DNA of 64,000 bases from positions 682,001-746,000 of the forward strand of contig NZ_CP092915.1 in the NCBI RefSeq assembly GCF_022557175.1. Direction: 5' to 3'. The notes beneath the pieces were generated by a model. That model saw nothing but the letters and a program-made list of their open reading frames with translations. It made no database searches and was not told where the DNA came from. Made by a program: the position numbers and the translations under genes. This DNA is from Mycolicibacterium sp. YH-1 (GTDB taxonomy: Bacteria; Actinomycetota; Actinomycetes; Mycobacteriales; Mycobacteriaceae). Shown in pieces: positions 46,065 through 54,471 of this stretch; position 1 is the stretch's first letter; every line of letters starts with the position of its first letter.

Positions 46065-47306
46065 ATGGCACCCCCCATGATTCCGGCAGACTTCGACTTC
46101 CTCGACGCGAATCTGAACCTCGAGCGCCTTCCGGTCGCTGAACTCGCCGAGTTGCGCAAGTCAGAGCCAGTGCACTGGGTCGACGTGCCGGGTGGAACCG
46201 GCGGATTCGGGGACAAGGGCTACTGGCTGGTCACCAAGCACGCCGACGTCAAGGACGTGTCCAAGCGCAGCGACGTCTTCGGCAGCTCACCCGACGGAGC
46301 CATCCCGGTCTGGCCGAAGGAGATGACGCGCGACGCCATCGACCTGCAGCGGGCCGTCATGCTGAACATGGACGCGCCGCAGCACACCCGTCTGCGCAAG
46401 ATCATCTCGCGCGGTTTCACGCCGCGCGCCGTTGGGCGGCTGGAGGCCGAACTCGCCGAGCGTGCCCAGAAGATCGCCGAGACCGCGGCGGCCGCGGGCT
46501 CCGGCGACTTCGTCGAGCAGGTCTCCTGCGAGCTGCCGCTGCAGGCCATCGCCGGTCTGCTGGGCGTGCCGCAGGAGGACCGCGACAAGCTGTTCCGCTG
46601 GTCCAACGAGATGACCGCCGGTGAGGACCCGGAGTACGCCGATGTCGACCCGGCGATGTCGTCGTTCGAACTCATCACCTACGCGATGAAGATGGCCGAG
46701 GAGCGCGCCAAGAATCCCACCGAGGACATCGTCACGCAGCTGATCGAGGCCGATATCGACGGCGAGAAGCTGTCGGACGACGAGTTCGGCTTCTTCGTCA
46801 TCATGCTCGCGGTGGCGGGTAACGAGACCACGCGCAACTCGATCACCCACGGCATGATCGCGTTCTCGCAGAACCCCGATCAGTGGGAGCTATACAAGAA
46901 GGAGCGCCCGGGCACCACGGCCGACGAGATCATTCGCTGGGCCACACCGGTGTCGGCGTTCCAGCGCACCGCGCTCGAGGATGCCGAGCTCTCGGGTGTG
47001 CAGATCAAGAAGGGCGAGCGGGTGGTGCTGTCGTACCGCTCGGCGAACTTCGACGAAGACGTCTTCGACGATCCGCACAGCTTCAACATCCTGCGCGACC
47101 CGAACCCGCAGGTCGGTTTCGGCGGCACCGGCGCGCACTACTGCGTCGGGGCGAACCTGGCGCGGATGACCATCAACCTCATCTTCAATGCGATCGCCGA
47201 TCACATGCCGGATCTCAAGCCGATCGGTGAGCCCGAGCGGCTGAAGTCGGGCTGGCTCAACGGCATCAAGCACTGGCAGGTCGACTACACAGGCGCCAAG
47301 GCGTAG
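46065..47306 (+). CDS. cyp125: Steroid C27 monooxygenase Cyp125
   Basis: A 413-residue cytochrome P450. The I-helix AGNETTRN is at 251-258, the ExxR in DEIIRW near 290 and the haem-ligand cysteine near 360 in GFGGTGAHYCVGANLAR. Cyp125 hydroxylates and oxidises the terminal C27 of cholesterol or cholestenone, initiating side-chain degradation. First gene of the forward side-chain operon under KstR. Confidence 0.93.
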   Translation: MAPPMIPADFDFLDANLNLERLPVAELAELRKSEPVHWVDVPGGTGGFGDKGYWLVTKHADVKDVSKRSDVFGSSPDGAIPVWPKEMTRDAIDLQRAVMLNMDAPQHTRLRKIISRGFTPRAVGRLEAELAERAQKIAETAAAAGSGDFVEQVSCELPLQAIAGLLGVPQEDRDKLFRWSNEMTAGEDPEYADVDPAMSSFELITYAMKMAEERAKNPTEDIVTQLIEADIDGEKLSDDEFGFFVIMLAVAGNETTRNSITHGMIAFSQNPDQWELYKKERPGTTADEIIRWATPVSAFQRTALEDAELSGVQIKKGERVVLSYRSANFDEDVFDDPHSFNILRDPNPQVGFGGTGAHYCVGANLARMTINLIFNAIADHMPDLKPIGEPERLKSGWLNGIKHWQVDYTGAKA

Positions 47307-47369
47307 CCAGCACTTACGCTTTCAGGGTCGCCGCGCGCGGACGTGGCGCACGAATCAAGGAGGATTCGG

Positions 47370-48392
47370 GTGGACTTCAGTCCAGACGAAGGTCAGCAGG
47401 CCGTTACCGACGTGGTGGCCTCAGCGCTCGGCCGTGACAACAGCTGGAATGCGCTCGTCGATGGCGGTGTCATCGCGTTCGGTGTTCCCGAGCGGCTCGG
47501 TGGCGACGGGCTCGGCCTGCCGGAGATCACCTCGGCGCTCACCGAGATCGGCAGACACGGAACCGTCAGTCCAGCACTGGCGACCCTCGGCCTCGGCCTT
47601 CTGCCGCTGCTCGATCTGGCCTCCGAGGAACAGCAGGACCGCTTCCTGGCCGGCGTGGCCAAGGGCGGCGTGCTCTCGGCGGCGCTCAACGAGCCGGGCG
47701 CGTCACTGCCGGAACGGCCGGCGACTGTCCTGGCCGACGGCAAGCTGTCGGGCACCAAGATCGGCGTCCCCTTTGCAGCACTTGCAGATTGGCTCGTCGT
47801 CACGACCGACAGCGGTGTCGTCGTCGTGTCGGCCAAGGCCGACGGCGTGACGCTCACCCAGTCTCCGACGTCCAACGGATCCGATGAGTACTCGGTGACG
47901 TTCGCCGGGGTGGCCGTGCCCGATACCGACGTGCTGGTCGGCGCGCAGGTGCACCGTGTGAACCAGCTCGCGCTGGCCGCTATCGGTGCGTTCGCGGCGG
48001 GCCTCGTCGCGGGTGCGCTGCGGCTGACCGCAGACTATGTCGCCACCCGCGAGCAGTTCGGCAAGCCGTTGTCGACGTTCCAGACCGTCGCCGCTCAGCT
48101 GGCCGAGGTCTACATCGCATCGCGCACGATCTCGCTGGCCGCGACATCGGTGGTGTGGCGTCTGTCGGAGGGGCGTGACGCCGAGGAGGACCTCGACGTG
48201 CTGGGTTACTGGCTGGCGTCGCAGGCACCGCCCGTCATGCAGATCTGTCATCACCTGCACGGCGGCATGGGTATGGACATCACCTACCCGATGGACCGCT
48301 ACTACTCCACGATCAAGGATCTGACCCGACTGTTGGGCGGTCCCTCGCTTCGTCTGAACCTTCTTGCGGCCTCCAATCTGGTGGGAGCGTAA
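47370..48392 (+). CDS. fadE28: Acyl-CoA dehydrogenase FadE28 (ChsE1)
   Basis: A 340-residue acyl-CoA dehydrogenase subunit. The GTG start (VDFSPDEGQQAV) has AAGGAGG upstream. TREQFGKPLSTFQTVAAQLA near residue 225 and CHHLHGGMGMDITYPMDRYY near 298 are FAD/CoA segments. With FadE29 it forms the heterotetramer that dehydrogenates the three-carbon side chain of 3-oxo-4-pregnene-20-carboxyl-CoA. It overlaps fadE29 by one base. Confidence 0.92.
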   Translation: MDFSPDEGQQAVTDVVASALGRDNSWNALVDGGVIAFGVPERLGGDGLGLPEITSALTEIGRHGTVSPALATLGLGLLPLLDLASEEQQDRFLAGVAKGGVLSAALNEPGASLPERPATVLADGKLSGTKIGVPFAALADWLVVTTDSGVVVVSAKADGVTLTQSPTSNGSDEYSVTFAGVAVPDTDVLVGAQVHRVNQLALAAIGAFAAGLVAGALRLTADYVATREQFGKPLSTFQTVAAQLAEVYIASRTISLAATSVVWRLSEGRDAEEDLDVLGYWLASQAPPVMQICHHLHGGMGMDITYPMDRYYSTIKDLTRLLGGPSLRLNLLAASNLVGA

Positions 48393-49555
48393 TGCACATC
48401 GAACTGACTCCGGAGCAGCGTCAGCTGCAAGCCGAACTGCGACAGTACTTCTCGACTCTCATCTCGCCCGAAGAGCATCAGGCGATGGAGTCCGACCGGC
48501 ACAACGAGGCCTACCGTGCCGTCATCAAGCGGATGGGATCCGACGGCAAGCTCGGCGTGGGCTGGCCCAAGGAGTTCGGTGGGCTGGGGCTGGGGCCGGT
48601 CGAGCAGTCCATCTTCGTCAACGAGGCCGCGCGCGCTGATGTACCGCTGCCCGCGGTGACGCTGCAGACCGTCGGCCCCACGCTGCAGGTGTACGGCAGC
48701 GAGATGCAGAAGAAGAAGTTCCTACCCGCGATCCTGGCCGGCGAGGTGCACTTCGCGATCGGCTACACCGAGCCCGAGGCGGGCACCGACCTGGCGTCGC
48801 TGCGCACCACCGCGATCCGCCATGGCGACGAGTACATCGTCAACGGCCAGAAGGTCTTCACCACGGGTGCGCACGACGCCGATTACATCTGGCTGGCGTG
48901 CCGCACCGACCCGGATGCCGTGAAGCACAAGGGCATCTCGATCCTCATCGTCGACACGAGGGATCCGGGCTACTCGTGGACACCGATGATCCTGTCCGAC
49001 GGTGCCCACCACACCAACGCGACGTACTACAACGACGTCCGGGTGCCCGCTGACATGGTCGTCGGCGAGGTGAACGCGGGCTGGCGCCTGATCACCACGC
49101 AGCTCAACCACGAGCGCGTCATGCTCGGCCCCGCAGGCAAGGTGGCGTCGATCTATGACCGGGTGCACGCATGGGCTTCCAAGCCCGGCGGCAACGGCGT
49201 GACGCCCATCGACAATGACGACGTGCTGCGCCTGCTTGGCGAGATCAAGGCCATCTGGCGGATCAACGAGCTGCTCAACTGGCAGGTCGCCGCGGGCGGC
49301 GAGACCATTGAGGTCGCCGACGCCGCGGCCACCAAGGTGTTCGGCACCGAACGCATCCAGAAGGTGGGCCGGCTGGCGGAGGAGATCGTCGGTGCATACG
49401 GCAACCCCGCCGAGCCCGAGACCGCAGAACTGCTCAAATGGCTTGACTCACAGACGAAGCGCAACCTGGTCATCACCTTCGGTGGCGGTGTGAACGAGGT
49501 GATGCGGGAGATGATCGCCGCATCGGGCCTCAAGGTTCCGAGGGTTCCCCGATGA
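48392..49555 (+). CDS. fadE29: Acyl-CoA dehydrogenase FadE29 (ChsE2)
   Basis: A 387-residue acyl-CoA dehydrogenase. GYTEPEAGTDLASLRT near residue 125 and NGQKVFTTGAHDADYIWLA near 152 are present, and the C-terminus carries FGTERIQKVGRLAEEIVGAYG. Partner of FadE28. Its stop codon overlaps the first ATG of the 32-bp repeat relay that leads to chsH2. Confidence 0.92.
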   Translation: MHIELTPEQRQLQAELRQYFSTLISPEEHQAMESDRHNEAYRAVIKRMGSDGKLGVGWPKEFGGLGLGPVEQSIFVNEAARADVPLPAVTLQTVGPTLQVYGSEMQKKKFLPAILAGEVHFAIGYTEPEAGTDLASLRTTAIRHGDEYIVNGQKVFTTGAHDADYIWLACRTDPDAVKHKGISILIVDTRDPGYSWTPMILSDGAHHTNATYYNDVRVPADMVVGEVNAGWRLITTQLNHERVMLGPAGKVASIYDRVHAWASKPGGNGVTPIDNDDVLRLLGEIKAIWRINELLNWQVAAGGETIEVADAAATKVFGTERIQKVGRLAEEIVGAYGNPAEPETAELLKWLDSQTKRNLVITFGGGVNEVMREMIAASGLKVPRVPR

Positions 49556-49683
49556 GCGCTTGCGCGAAGAGCCGAGGACACCGATGAGCGCTTGCGCGAA
49601 GAGCCGAGGACACCGATGAGCGCTTGCGCGAAGAGCCGAGGACACCGATGAGCGCTTGCGCGAACAGCCGAGGAGACAAATGA
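49551..49683 (+). repeat. 32-bp tandem repeat forming four overlapping minicistrons
   Basis: Three exact 32-bp units (49551-49582, 49583-49614, 49615-49646) and a fourth diverged one join fadE29 to chsH2. Each holds an ATG at 49552, 49584, 49616 or 49648 that opens an 11-codon frame (MSACAKSRGHR three times, then MSACANSRGDK). Every TGA overlaps the next ATG as ATGA. The first ATG overlaps the fadE29 stop; the last stop overlaps the chsH2 start. A GAGGA ribosome-like site precedes each start. The design matches MIRU-type elements. Confidence 0.85.
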
Positions 49684-50642
49684 GCGCCGTCGACGACATC
49701 AAGGCCGCGGCCGAGCGGGTCAAGGCCGAGGGCAAGAGCAAACCGCGGGTCGGCAGGCACCCGGTCAATCAACCGATGGTCGACCACTGGCTCGACGCGA
49801 TCGGTGACAAGAACCCCATCTACGTCGACGAGTCCGCCGCCAAGGCGGCCGGTCACCCCGGGGTCGTGGCACCGCCCGCCATGATCCAGGTGTGGACGAT
49901 GATGGGTCTCGGCGGCGTCAGGCCCGACGACGATCCGCTGGGCAAGATTCTCGAGTTGTTCGATGACGCGGGCTATGTCGGTGTCGTGGCGACCAACTGT
50001 GAGCAGACCTACCACCGCTATCTGCGTCCCGGCGAGGAAGTCAGCGTCGCCGCGGAATTGACCGACGTGGTCGGCCCGAAGCGGACCGCATTGGGTGAGG
50101 CGTTCTTCATCACGCAGCGCATCACCTGGTCGGTCGGCGACGAGGATGTCGCCGAGATGATGTGGCGCATCATGAAGTTCATTCCGGCTGACCGCGAGCA
50201 GGCGCCGTCGTCAGTGCCTGACGACCTTGATGCCGATTCCGCCATGCGTCCGGCGTCCTCCAAGGACACCAAGTTCTTCTGGGACGGCGTCAACGCGCAC
50301 GAACTGCGTGTCCAGAAACGCGAGGACGGCTCGCTGCAGCATCCGCCGGTGCCGGCGCTCTGGCTCGACAAGGAGCAGGAGACCGACTACGTCGTCGCCT
50401 CCGGCAAGGGCAGCGTGTTCAGTTTCGTGGTGCACCACGCGCCGAAGGTGCCGGGTCGCACGCCCCCGTTCGTCATAGCCCTCGTCGAACTCGAAGAGGG
50501 TGTGCGCATGCTCGGTGAGCTCCGCAATGTCGAGCCCTCCACCGTGGAGATCGGAATGCCCGTCCGCGCAATGTATATCGACTTCCCGGCCAACGACGTC
50601 GGGCCAGCTTGGACCAACTACGCATGGGAGCCGGACCTGTGA
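49680..50642 (+). CDS. chsH2: ChsH2, MaoC/DUF35 subunit of side-chain hydratase
   Basis: A 320-residue fusion of an N-terminal MaoC-like hot-dog domain (residues about 10-170) and a C-terminal DUF35 OB-fold domain (about 190-320). With ChsH1 it hydrates 3-oxo-4,17-pregnadiene-20-carboxyl-CoA, and the DUF35 part docks the aldolase Ltp2. The start MSAVDD is the last ATG of the repeat relay. It overlaps chsH1 by four bases (GTGA). Confidence 0.92.
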   Translation: MSAVDDIKAAAERVKAEGKSKPRVGRHPVNQPMVDHWLDAIGDKNPIYVDESAAKAAGHPGVVAPPAMIQVWTMMGLGGVRPDDDPLGKILELFDDAGYVGVVATNCEQTYHRYLRPGEEVSVAAELTDVVGPKRTALGEAFFITQRITWSVGDEDVAEMMWRIMKFIPADREQAPSSVPDDLDADSAMRPASSKDTKFFWDGVNAHELRVQKREDGSLQHPPVPALWLDKEQETDYVVASGKGSVFSFVVHHAPKVPGRTPPFVIALVELEEGVRMLGELRNVEPSTVEIGMPVRAMYIDFPANDVGPAWTNYAWEPDL

Positions 50643-51037
50643 GCGCACCCGTCATCGAGATCGGCACCACGCTGCCCGAACTCAAGCTGTACGGCGACCC
50701 GACGTTCATCGTGTCGACCGCGATCGCCACGCGCGACTATCAGGACGTGCACCACGACCGGGACAAGGCTCAGGCCAAGGGTTCCAAGGACATCTTCGTC
50801 AACATCCTCACCGACACCGGTCTGGTGCAGCGCTACATCACGGACTGGGCGGGCCCGTCGGCGGTCATCAAGACCATCGGCCTGCGGCTCGGGGTGCCGT
50901 GGTACGCCTATGACACCGTGACGTTCGCCGGGGAGGTCACCGCGGTGGAGGACGGTGTGATCACGTTGAAGATCGTGGGCAGCAACAGCCTTGGCGATCA
51001 CGTCATCGCCAACGCGACCCTGACGGTGGGTGTCTGA
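50639..51037 (+). CDS. chsH1: ChsH1, MaoC-like hydratase subunit
   Basis: A 132-residue single hot-dog domain with the MaoC signature DYQDVHHDRDKAQAKGSKDIF near residue 35 (catalytic D/H pair). GTG start overlapping the chsH2 stop. Forms the ChsH1-ChsH2 heterotetramer of the side-chain pathway. Its stop overlaps the ltp2 ATG (TGATG). Confidence 0.92.
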   Translation: MSAPVIEIGTTLPELKLYGDPTFIVSTAIATRDYQDVHHDRDKAQAKGSKDIFVNILTDTGLVQRYITDWAGPSAVIKTIGLRLGVPWYAYDTVTFAGEVTAVEDGVITLKIVGSNSLGDHVIANATLTVGV

Positions 51038-52203
51038 TGGGAGAGCTCTCCGGCAAGGCGGCGATCGTCGGGATCGGCGCCACCGACTTCTCGAAGAACT
51101 CCGGGCGCAGCGAGTTGCGACTGGCCGCCGAGGCGGTCCTCGACGCTCTCGACGACGCCGGTCTGACACCCGCTGACGTCGACGGTATGACGACGTTCAC
51201 GATGGACACCAATACCGAGGTCGCCGTCGCGCGGGCCACCGGTATCGGGGACCTGAAGTTCTTCTCCAAGATTCACCATGGCGGCGGCGCGGCGTGTGCC
51301 ACCGTGCAGCAGGCGGCTGTCGCGGTGGCCACCGGTGTCGCGGATTGCGTTGTGGCATACCGGGCTTTCAATGAACGCTCCGGCATGCGGTTCGGCCAGG
51401 TGCAGATGCGGCTGGTGGAGAACGCCGACTCAACCGGTGTCGACAACTCGTTCTCCTACCCGCACGGTCTCTCAACGCCGGCAGCGCAGGTCGCGATGAT
51501 CGCCAAGCGCTACATGCATCTCTCCGGAGCCACCAGCAGGGATTTCGGTGCGATCTCGGTGGCGGACCGCAAGCACGCCGCGAACAATCCCAAGGCGTAC
51601 TTCTATGAGAAGCCGATCACCATCGAGGAGCATCAGGCCTCGCGGTGGATCGCCGAACCGCTCCGACTGCTGGACTGCTGCCAGGAGACCGACGGCGGTG
51701 TCGCGCTCGTCATCGTCTCGGCCGAACGGGCCAAGGACCTGAAGAATCGGCCGGCAATCATCGAGGCGGCCGCCCAGGGGGCGAGCCCGGACCAGTATTC
51801 GATGGTGAGCTACTACCGTCCCGAACTCGACGGCCTGCCCGAGATGGGGTTGGTGGGTAAGCAACTCTGGTCCCAGTCTGGCCTGAAGCCCACTGACATC
51901 CAGACCGCGATCCTCTACGACCACTTCACGCCGTTCACCCTGATCCAGTTGGAGGAGTTGGGCTTCTGCGGGTGGGGTGAGGCCAAGGACTTCATCGCCG
52001 ACGGTGCCATTGAGATCGGCGGCAGGTTGCCCATCAACACCCACGGCGGGCAACTGGGCGAGGCCTACATCCACGGAATGAACGGCATCGCCGAGGGTGT
52101 TCGCCAGCTGCGCGGAACGTCGGTCAACCCGGTCCCAGACGTCGAGCATGTCCTGGTCACGGCGGGTACGGGCGTGCCCACCTCGGGACTCATCCTCGGC
52201 TGA
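51037..52203 (+). CDS. ltp2: Side-chain retro-aldolase Ltp2
   Basis: A 388-residue thiolase-fold SCP2/lipid-transfer-like protein. It lacks the thiolase nucleophile pattern and carries YDHFTPFTLIQLEELGF near residue 290 and THGGQLGEAYIHG near 335. Ltp2 cleaves 17-hydroxy-3-oxo-4-pregnene-20-carboxyl-CoA to androstenedione and propionyl-CoA, with ChsH2-DUF35 as partner. Last gene of the side-chain operon. Confidence 0.92.
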   Translation: MGELSGKAAIVGIGATDFSKNSGRSELRLAAEAVLDALDDAGLTPADVDGMTTFTMDTNTEVAVARATGIGDLKFFSKIHHGGGAACATVQQAAVAVATGVADCVVAYRAFNERSGMRFGQVQMRLVENADSTGVDNSFSYPHGLSTPAAQVAMIAKRYMHLSGATSRDFGAISVADRKHAANNPKAYFYEKPITIEEHQASRWIAEPLRLLDCCQETDGGVALVIVSAERAKDLKNRPAIIEAAAQGASPDQYSMVSYYRPELDGLPEMGLVGKQLWSQSGLKPTDIQTAILYDHFTPFTLIQLEELGFCGWGEAKDFIADGAIEIGGRLPINTHGGQLGEAYIHGMNGIAEGVRQLRGTSVNPVPDVEHVLVTAGTGVPTSGLILG

Positions 52204-52332
52204 GGTCCCGCACGCTCGACACCGACTCGGCGATTCGGGCGCCCTGGCAACCTGAGATTGCCGCCTTCGAACTGCGTGCTGCGGCGGTACTGTCTAGAAC
52301 GACACTCGGACACGCGTAAGGGGAGCCGCGTC

Positions 52333-53448
52333 ATGGGACTCCAGCAGGATGTCAGCCCGTACGGGTCGCAGACGGTTATGGGACCTGGTTGGCCCAACGT
52401 CGACGAGGACGCGCTCGCGGCTTCGGCGGCCCAGTACGAGGCGTTGGCAGCAAAGCTGACCGGATCGGTCGTACCGCTGCAGCAGAGCCAGTTGATGTCG
52501 CTCTCGGACAGCTGGAAGGGCGGGGGAGCGGTCGCCGCGGCCGGTGAGGCCACCACGATCATCGGTGGGCACGAGGCCAATGCCGCCCAGGCGGCGTCGA
52601 TCGCGCTGAAGCTGCGCAGTATGGAGGTCACCGTTGCGCGGACGAAGGCGCTGGTCAACGCGACGGCGATGGAGACGCAGCGGGAATGCGAGGCCATCCA
52701 GGCGATGCCTATCAGCAACACCGCGGAACTGATCCAGAGCCGGCTGAAGATGGGCCTGGCGCAGAACACCGCCTACGTCAACGCCAACACCGCTGAACTC
52801 GCCAACGGCCTCGGGGTGTCTCCCACCCTTCCGCCGACCGGAGCCCCGACCGCGCCGATGCAACAGGGCGCCGACAAAGCGGCCAAGGCGGGTGAGGAAG
52901 CCGGTGGGATGGGCTCGGAGCAGGGCATGCAGATGATGATGCAGATGGCCTCGATGGGCGCTCAACTGCCGCAGCAGATCGGCGGGATGCTGACGCAGGC
53001 CCCGCAACAACTCATGCAGCCACTGCAGCAGTTGGCACAGCCGCTGCAACAGCTGACATCGATGTTCGGCGGCAAGGGGGGTTCCGGCGGCTCCGGGGCC
53101 GTGCCCTTCTCGTCGTTCTCCAACCACCCGTTGGCCGGCGGATCGGGCGCGGGCTCCGGCGGCGGCATGGTCAAGGCGGCGTCGTTGCCGGGTTCCGGCG
53201 GTATCGGGGCGCAGACCCCGATGATGGCGAGTCTGATGGGCACCTCCCTGGACGCCTCCGCCATGCGCGCCGGTGCGGGCGGTGGCGCGGTTGGCGGTCT
53301 GGCCCCCGTCGCTGCCGGGGGCATGGGTGGCGGCATGGGCATGATGCCGCACCGCGGGGAGTCCGGCGGTGGCTCCTCCTCGTCGCTGGCGGCGCCTGCG
53401 GCTCTCGAGTACGACCTGGCCGAGGACGACGTCGACGATGACTGGTGA
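52333..53448 (+). CDS. ESX (type VII) substrate-like protein
   Basis: A 371-residue protein. A helical N-terminal domain (about residues 20-190) contains the WxG turn W61-K-G63 between two long helices, typical of WXG100/PPE/Esp substrates. A Gln/Met-rich stretch (about 195-245) and a long Gly/Ala/Ser-rich tail follow, ending in an acidic DLAEDDVDDDW. There is no signal peptide. It occupies the place of PPE63 between ltp2 and hsd4B of M. tuberculosis. The ATG follows a GGGGAG site. Not a classical PPE protein; exact family uncertain. Confidence 0.7.
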   Translation: MGLQQDVSPYGSQTVMGPGWPNVDEDALAASAAQYEALAAKLTGSVVPLQQSQLMSLSDSWKGGGAVAAAGEATTIIGGHEANAAQAASIALKLRSMEVTVARTKALVNATAMETQRECEAIQAMPISNTAELIQSRLKMGLAQNTAYVNANTAELANGLGVSPTLPPTGAPTAPMQQGADKAAKAGEEAGGMGSEQGMQMMMQMASMGAQLPQQIGGMLTQAPQQLMQPLQQLAQPLQQLTSMFGGKGGSGGSGAVPFSSFSNHPLAGGSGAGSGGGMVKAASLPGSGGIGAQTPMMASLMGTSLDASAMRAGAGGGAVGGLAPVAAGGMGGGMGMMPHRGESGGGSSSSLAAPAALEYDLAEDDVDDDW

Positions 53449-53508
53449 ACGACGATGACTGGTGAACGACGATGACTGGTGAACGACGATGACTGGTGAA
53501 CGACGATG
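53434..53508 (+). repeat. 17-bp tandem repeat forming minicistron relay
   Basis: Unit GACGATGACTGGTGAAC repeats four times (from 53434, 53451, 53468 and 53485) plus a 7-bp remnant. Starts at 53438, 53455 and 53472 each encode MTGERR ending in a TGA that overlaps the next ATG. The frame from 53489 runs 18 codons and its TGA (53543-53545) overlaps the next gene's ATG. The first start lies inside the end of the upstream gene, so the two genes are linked by a chain of overlapping frames. Confidence 0.82.
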
Positions 53509-53544
53509 CGCCACAGGCGAATCGATCAGAGGAGTTGAGCGCTG

Positions 53545-54267
53545 ATGTCAACGTTCGAGAAGCCCCAGGGGATCAGCTGGGACCCAGCCTCGGTGGAGCT
53601 TCCCCCCGTGCCGATGTTGCCGCCCGGGCAGGACGCCATGAGCATGACGATTTCCGCTCTGCTTCCCATGCTCGCCGCTCCGCTACAGGCGAGTGTCGCC
53701 TCGTTGCAGGCGAAGGAGACGATGTTCTCCGGCAAGTTGGGTGCAGCTCAGGCGGCCTATGAGGGTGCCGACGAGTCCGGAGGTCAGTCGGTCGGACAGC
53801 TGAGCAGCATGCTCGGCCAGATGGGTCAGATGGGTCAGCAGGCGGGCCAGGCCGGTCAGGGTGCGGGCGGCGGCTCCGGCATGTTCGGCCAGATGATGCA
53901 GCAGGCCATGCAGGCCGCGCAGGGTATCGGTCAGCAGGGCGGTGGCTCACAAGGCGGCGGATCTCCGCAGGGCGGCGCCCCGCAGGGCGGTGGTGCACCC
54001 GCCTCGATGGGCCAGGGGCAGGGTCCGGCAGGGGCTCCCGCACAGGCGCCGCGCGAGGAGAACCCGGGTGACAGGCAGGAGCGCACCGAGGCTCGCGAGG
54101 ATCGCGAGGAACGGCGCGATGACGTGGGCGAACGGCCCCCGGCCGAACAGGGACCCGTAGGCGCGTCGGGACCTGAACCCGGGAGCCACGGAGTGGGTCC
54201 CGCCCCCGTCGAGTCATCGCAGCCGCCGCGTCGCAGCGGCGAGGACGACCTCGCGCGCCGAATGTAG
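53545..54267 (+). CDS. ESX-substrate-like partner protein, Gly/Gln-rich
   Basis: A 240-residue protein. Residues about 30-90 form a predicted helical hairpin (MTISALLPMLAAPLQASVASLQ then LGAAQAAYEGADES, with a YxxxD/E-like YEGAD). A Gln/Gly/Met repetitive region (QMGQM, QAGQAG, PQGGAPQGG) and a charged C-terminal tail rich in Glu/Arg follow. No signal peptide. Pairing with the preceding WxG protein resembles paired type VII substrates. Specific function unknown. Confidence 0.65.
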   Translation: MSTFEKPQGISWDPASVELPPVPMLPPGQDAMSMTISALLPMLAAPLQASVASLQAKETMFSGKLGAAQAAYEGADESGGQSVGQLSSMLGQMGQMGQQAGQAGQGAGGGSGMFGQMMQQAMQAAQGIGQQGGGSQGGGSPQGGAPQGGGAPASMGQGQGPAGAPAQAPREENPGDRQERTEAREDREERRDDVGERPPAEQGPVGASGPEPGSHGVGPAPVESSQPPRRSGEDDLARRM

Positions 54268-54441
54268 CGCCACTGCGGAGACGCGTTCTGCGCGCGACCC
54301 GCGCCAGGCGCCTTCAACTATTACCCTCAGTACCGCGGCCCGGCTAGGTTCGGGCCGCAGTAATGCAGCCCGGCCCGCGCCGGGATGTGCCGGGAGGGCC
54401 CCATTCACCACCCGGGGGCGGATTGCAGGAGTTGTGAAGTG

Positions 54442-54471
54442 ATGGCGAGCCATACCGAGGTGCGGGCGTGA
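54442..54471 (+). other. Nine-codon leader frame
   Basis: ATG with a GCAGGAG site upstream encodes MASHTEVRA, and its TGA overlaps the GTG start of the next gene (GTGA). It could couple translation, like the longer relays nearby. One short frame can also arise by chance. Confidence 0.4.

Noticed and set aside
49551..49683. CRISPR-like array
   Set aside because: The 32-bp units are directly adjacent with no spacers, and no cas genes are present.
52294..53514. Reverse frame opposite the ESX-like gene
   Set aside because: Its N-terminal repeats are only the complement of the 17-bp tandem repeat; no family match.
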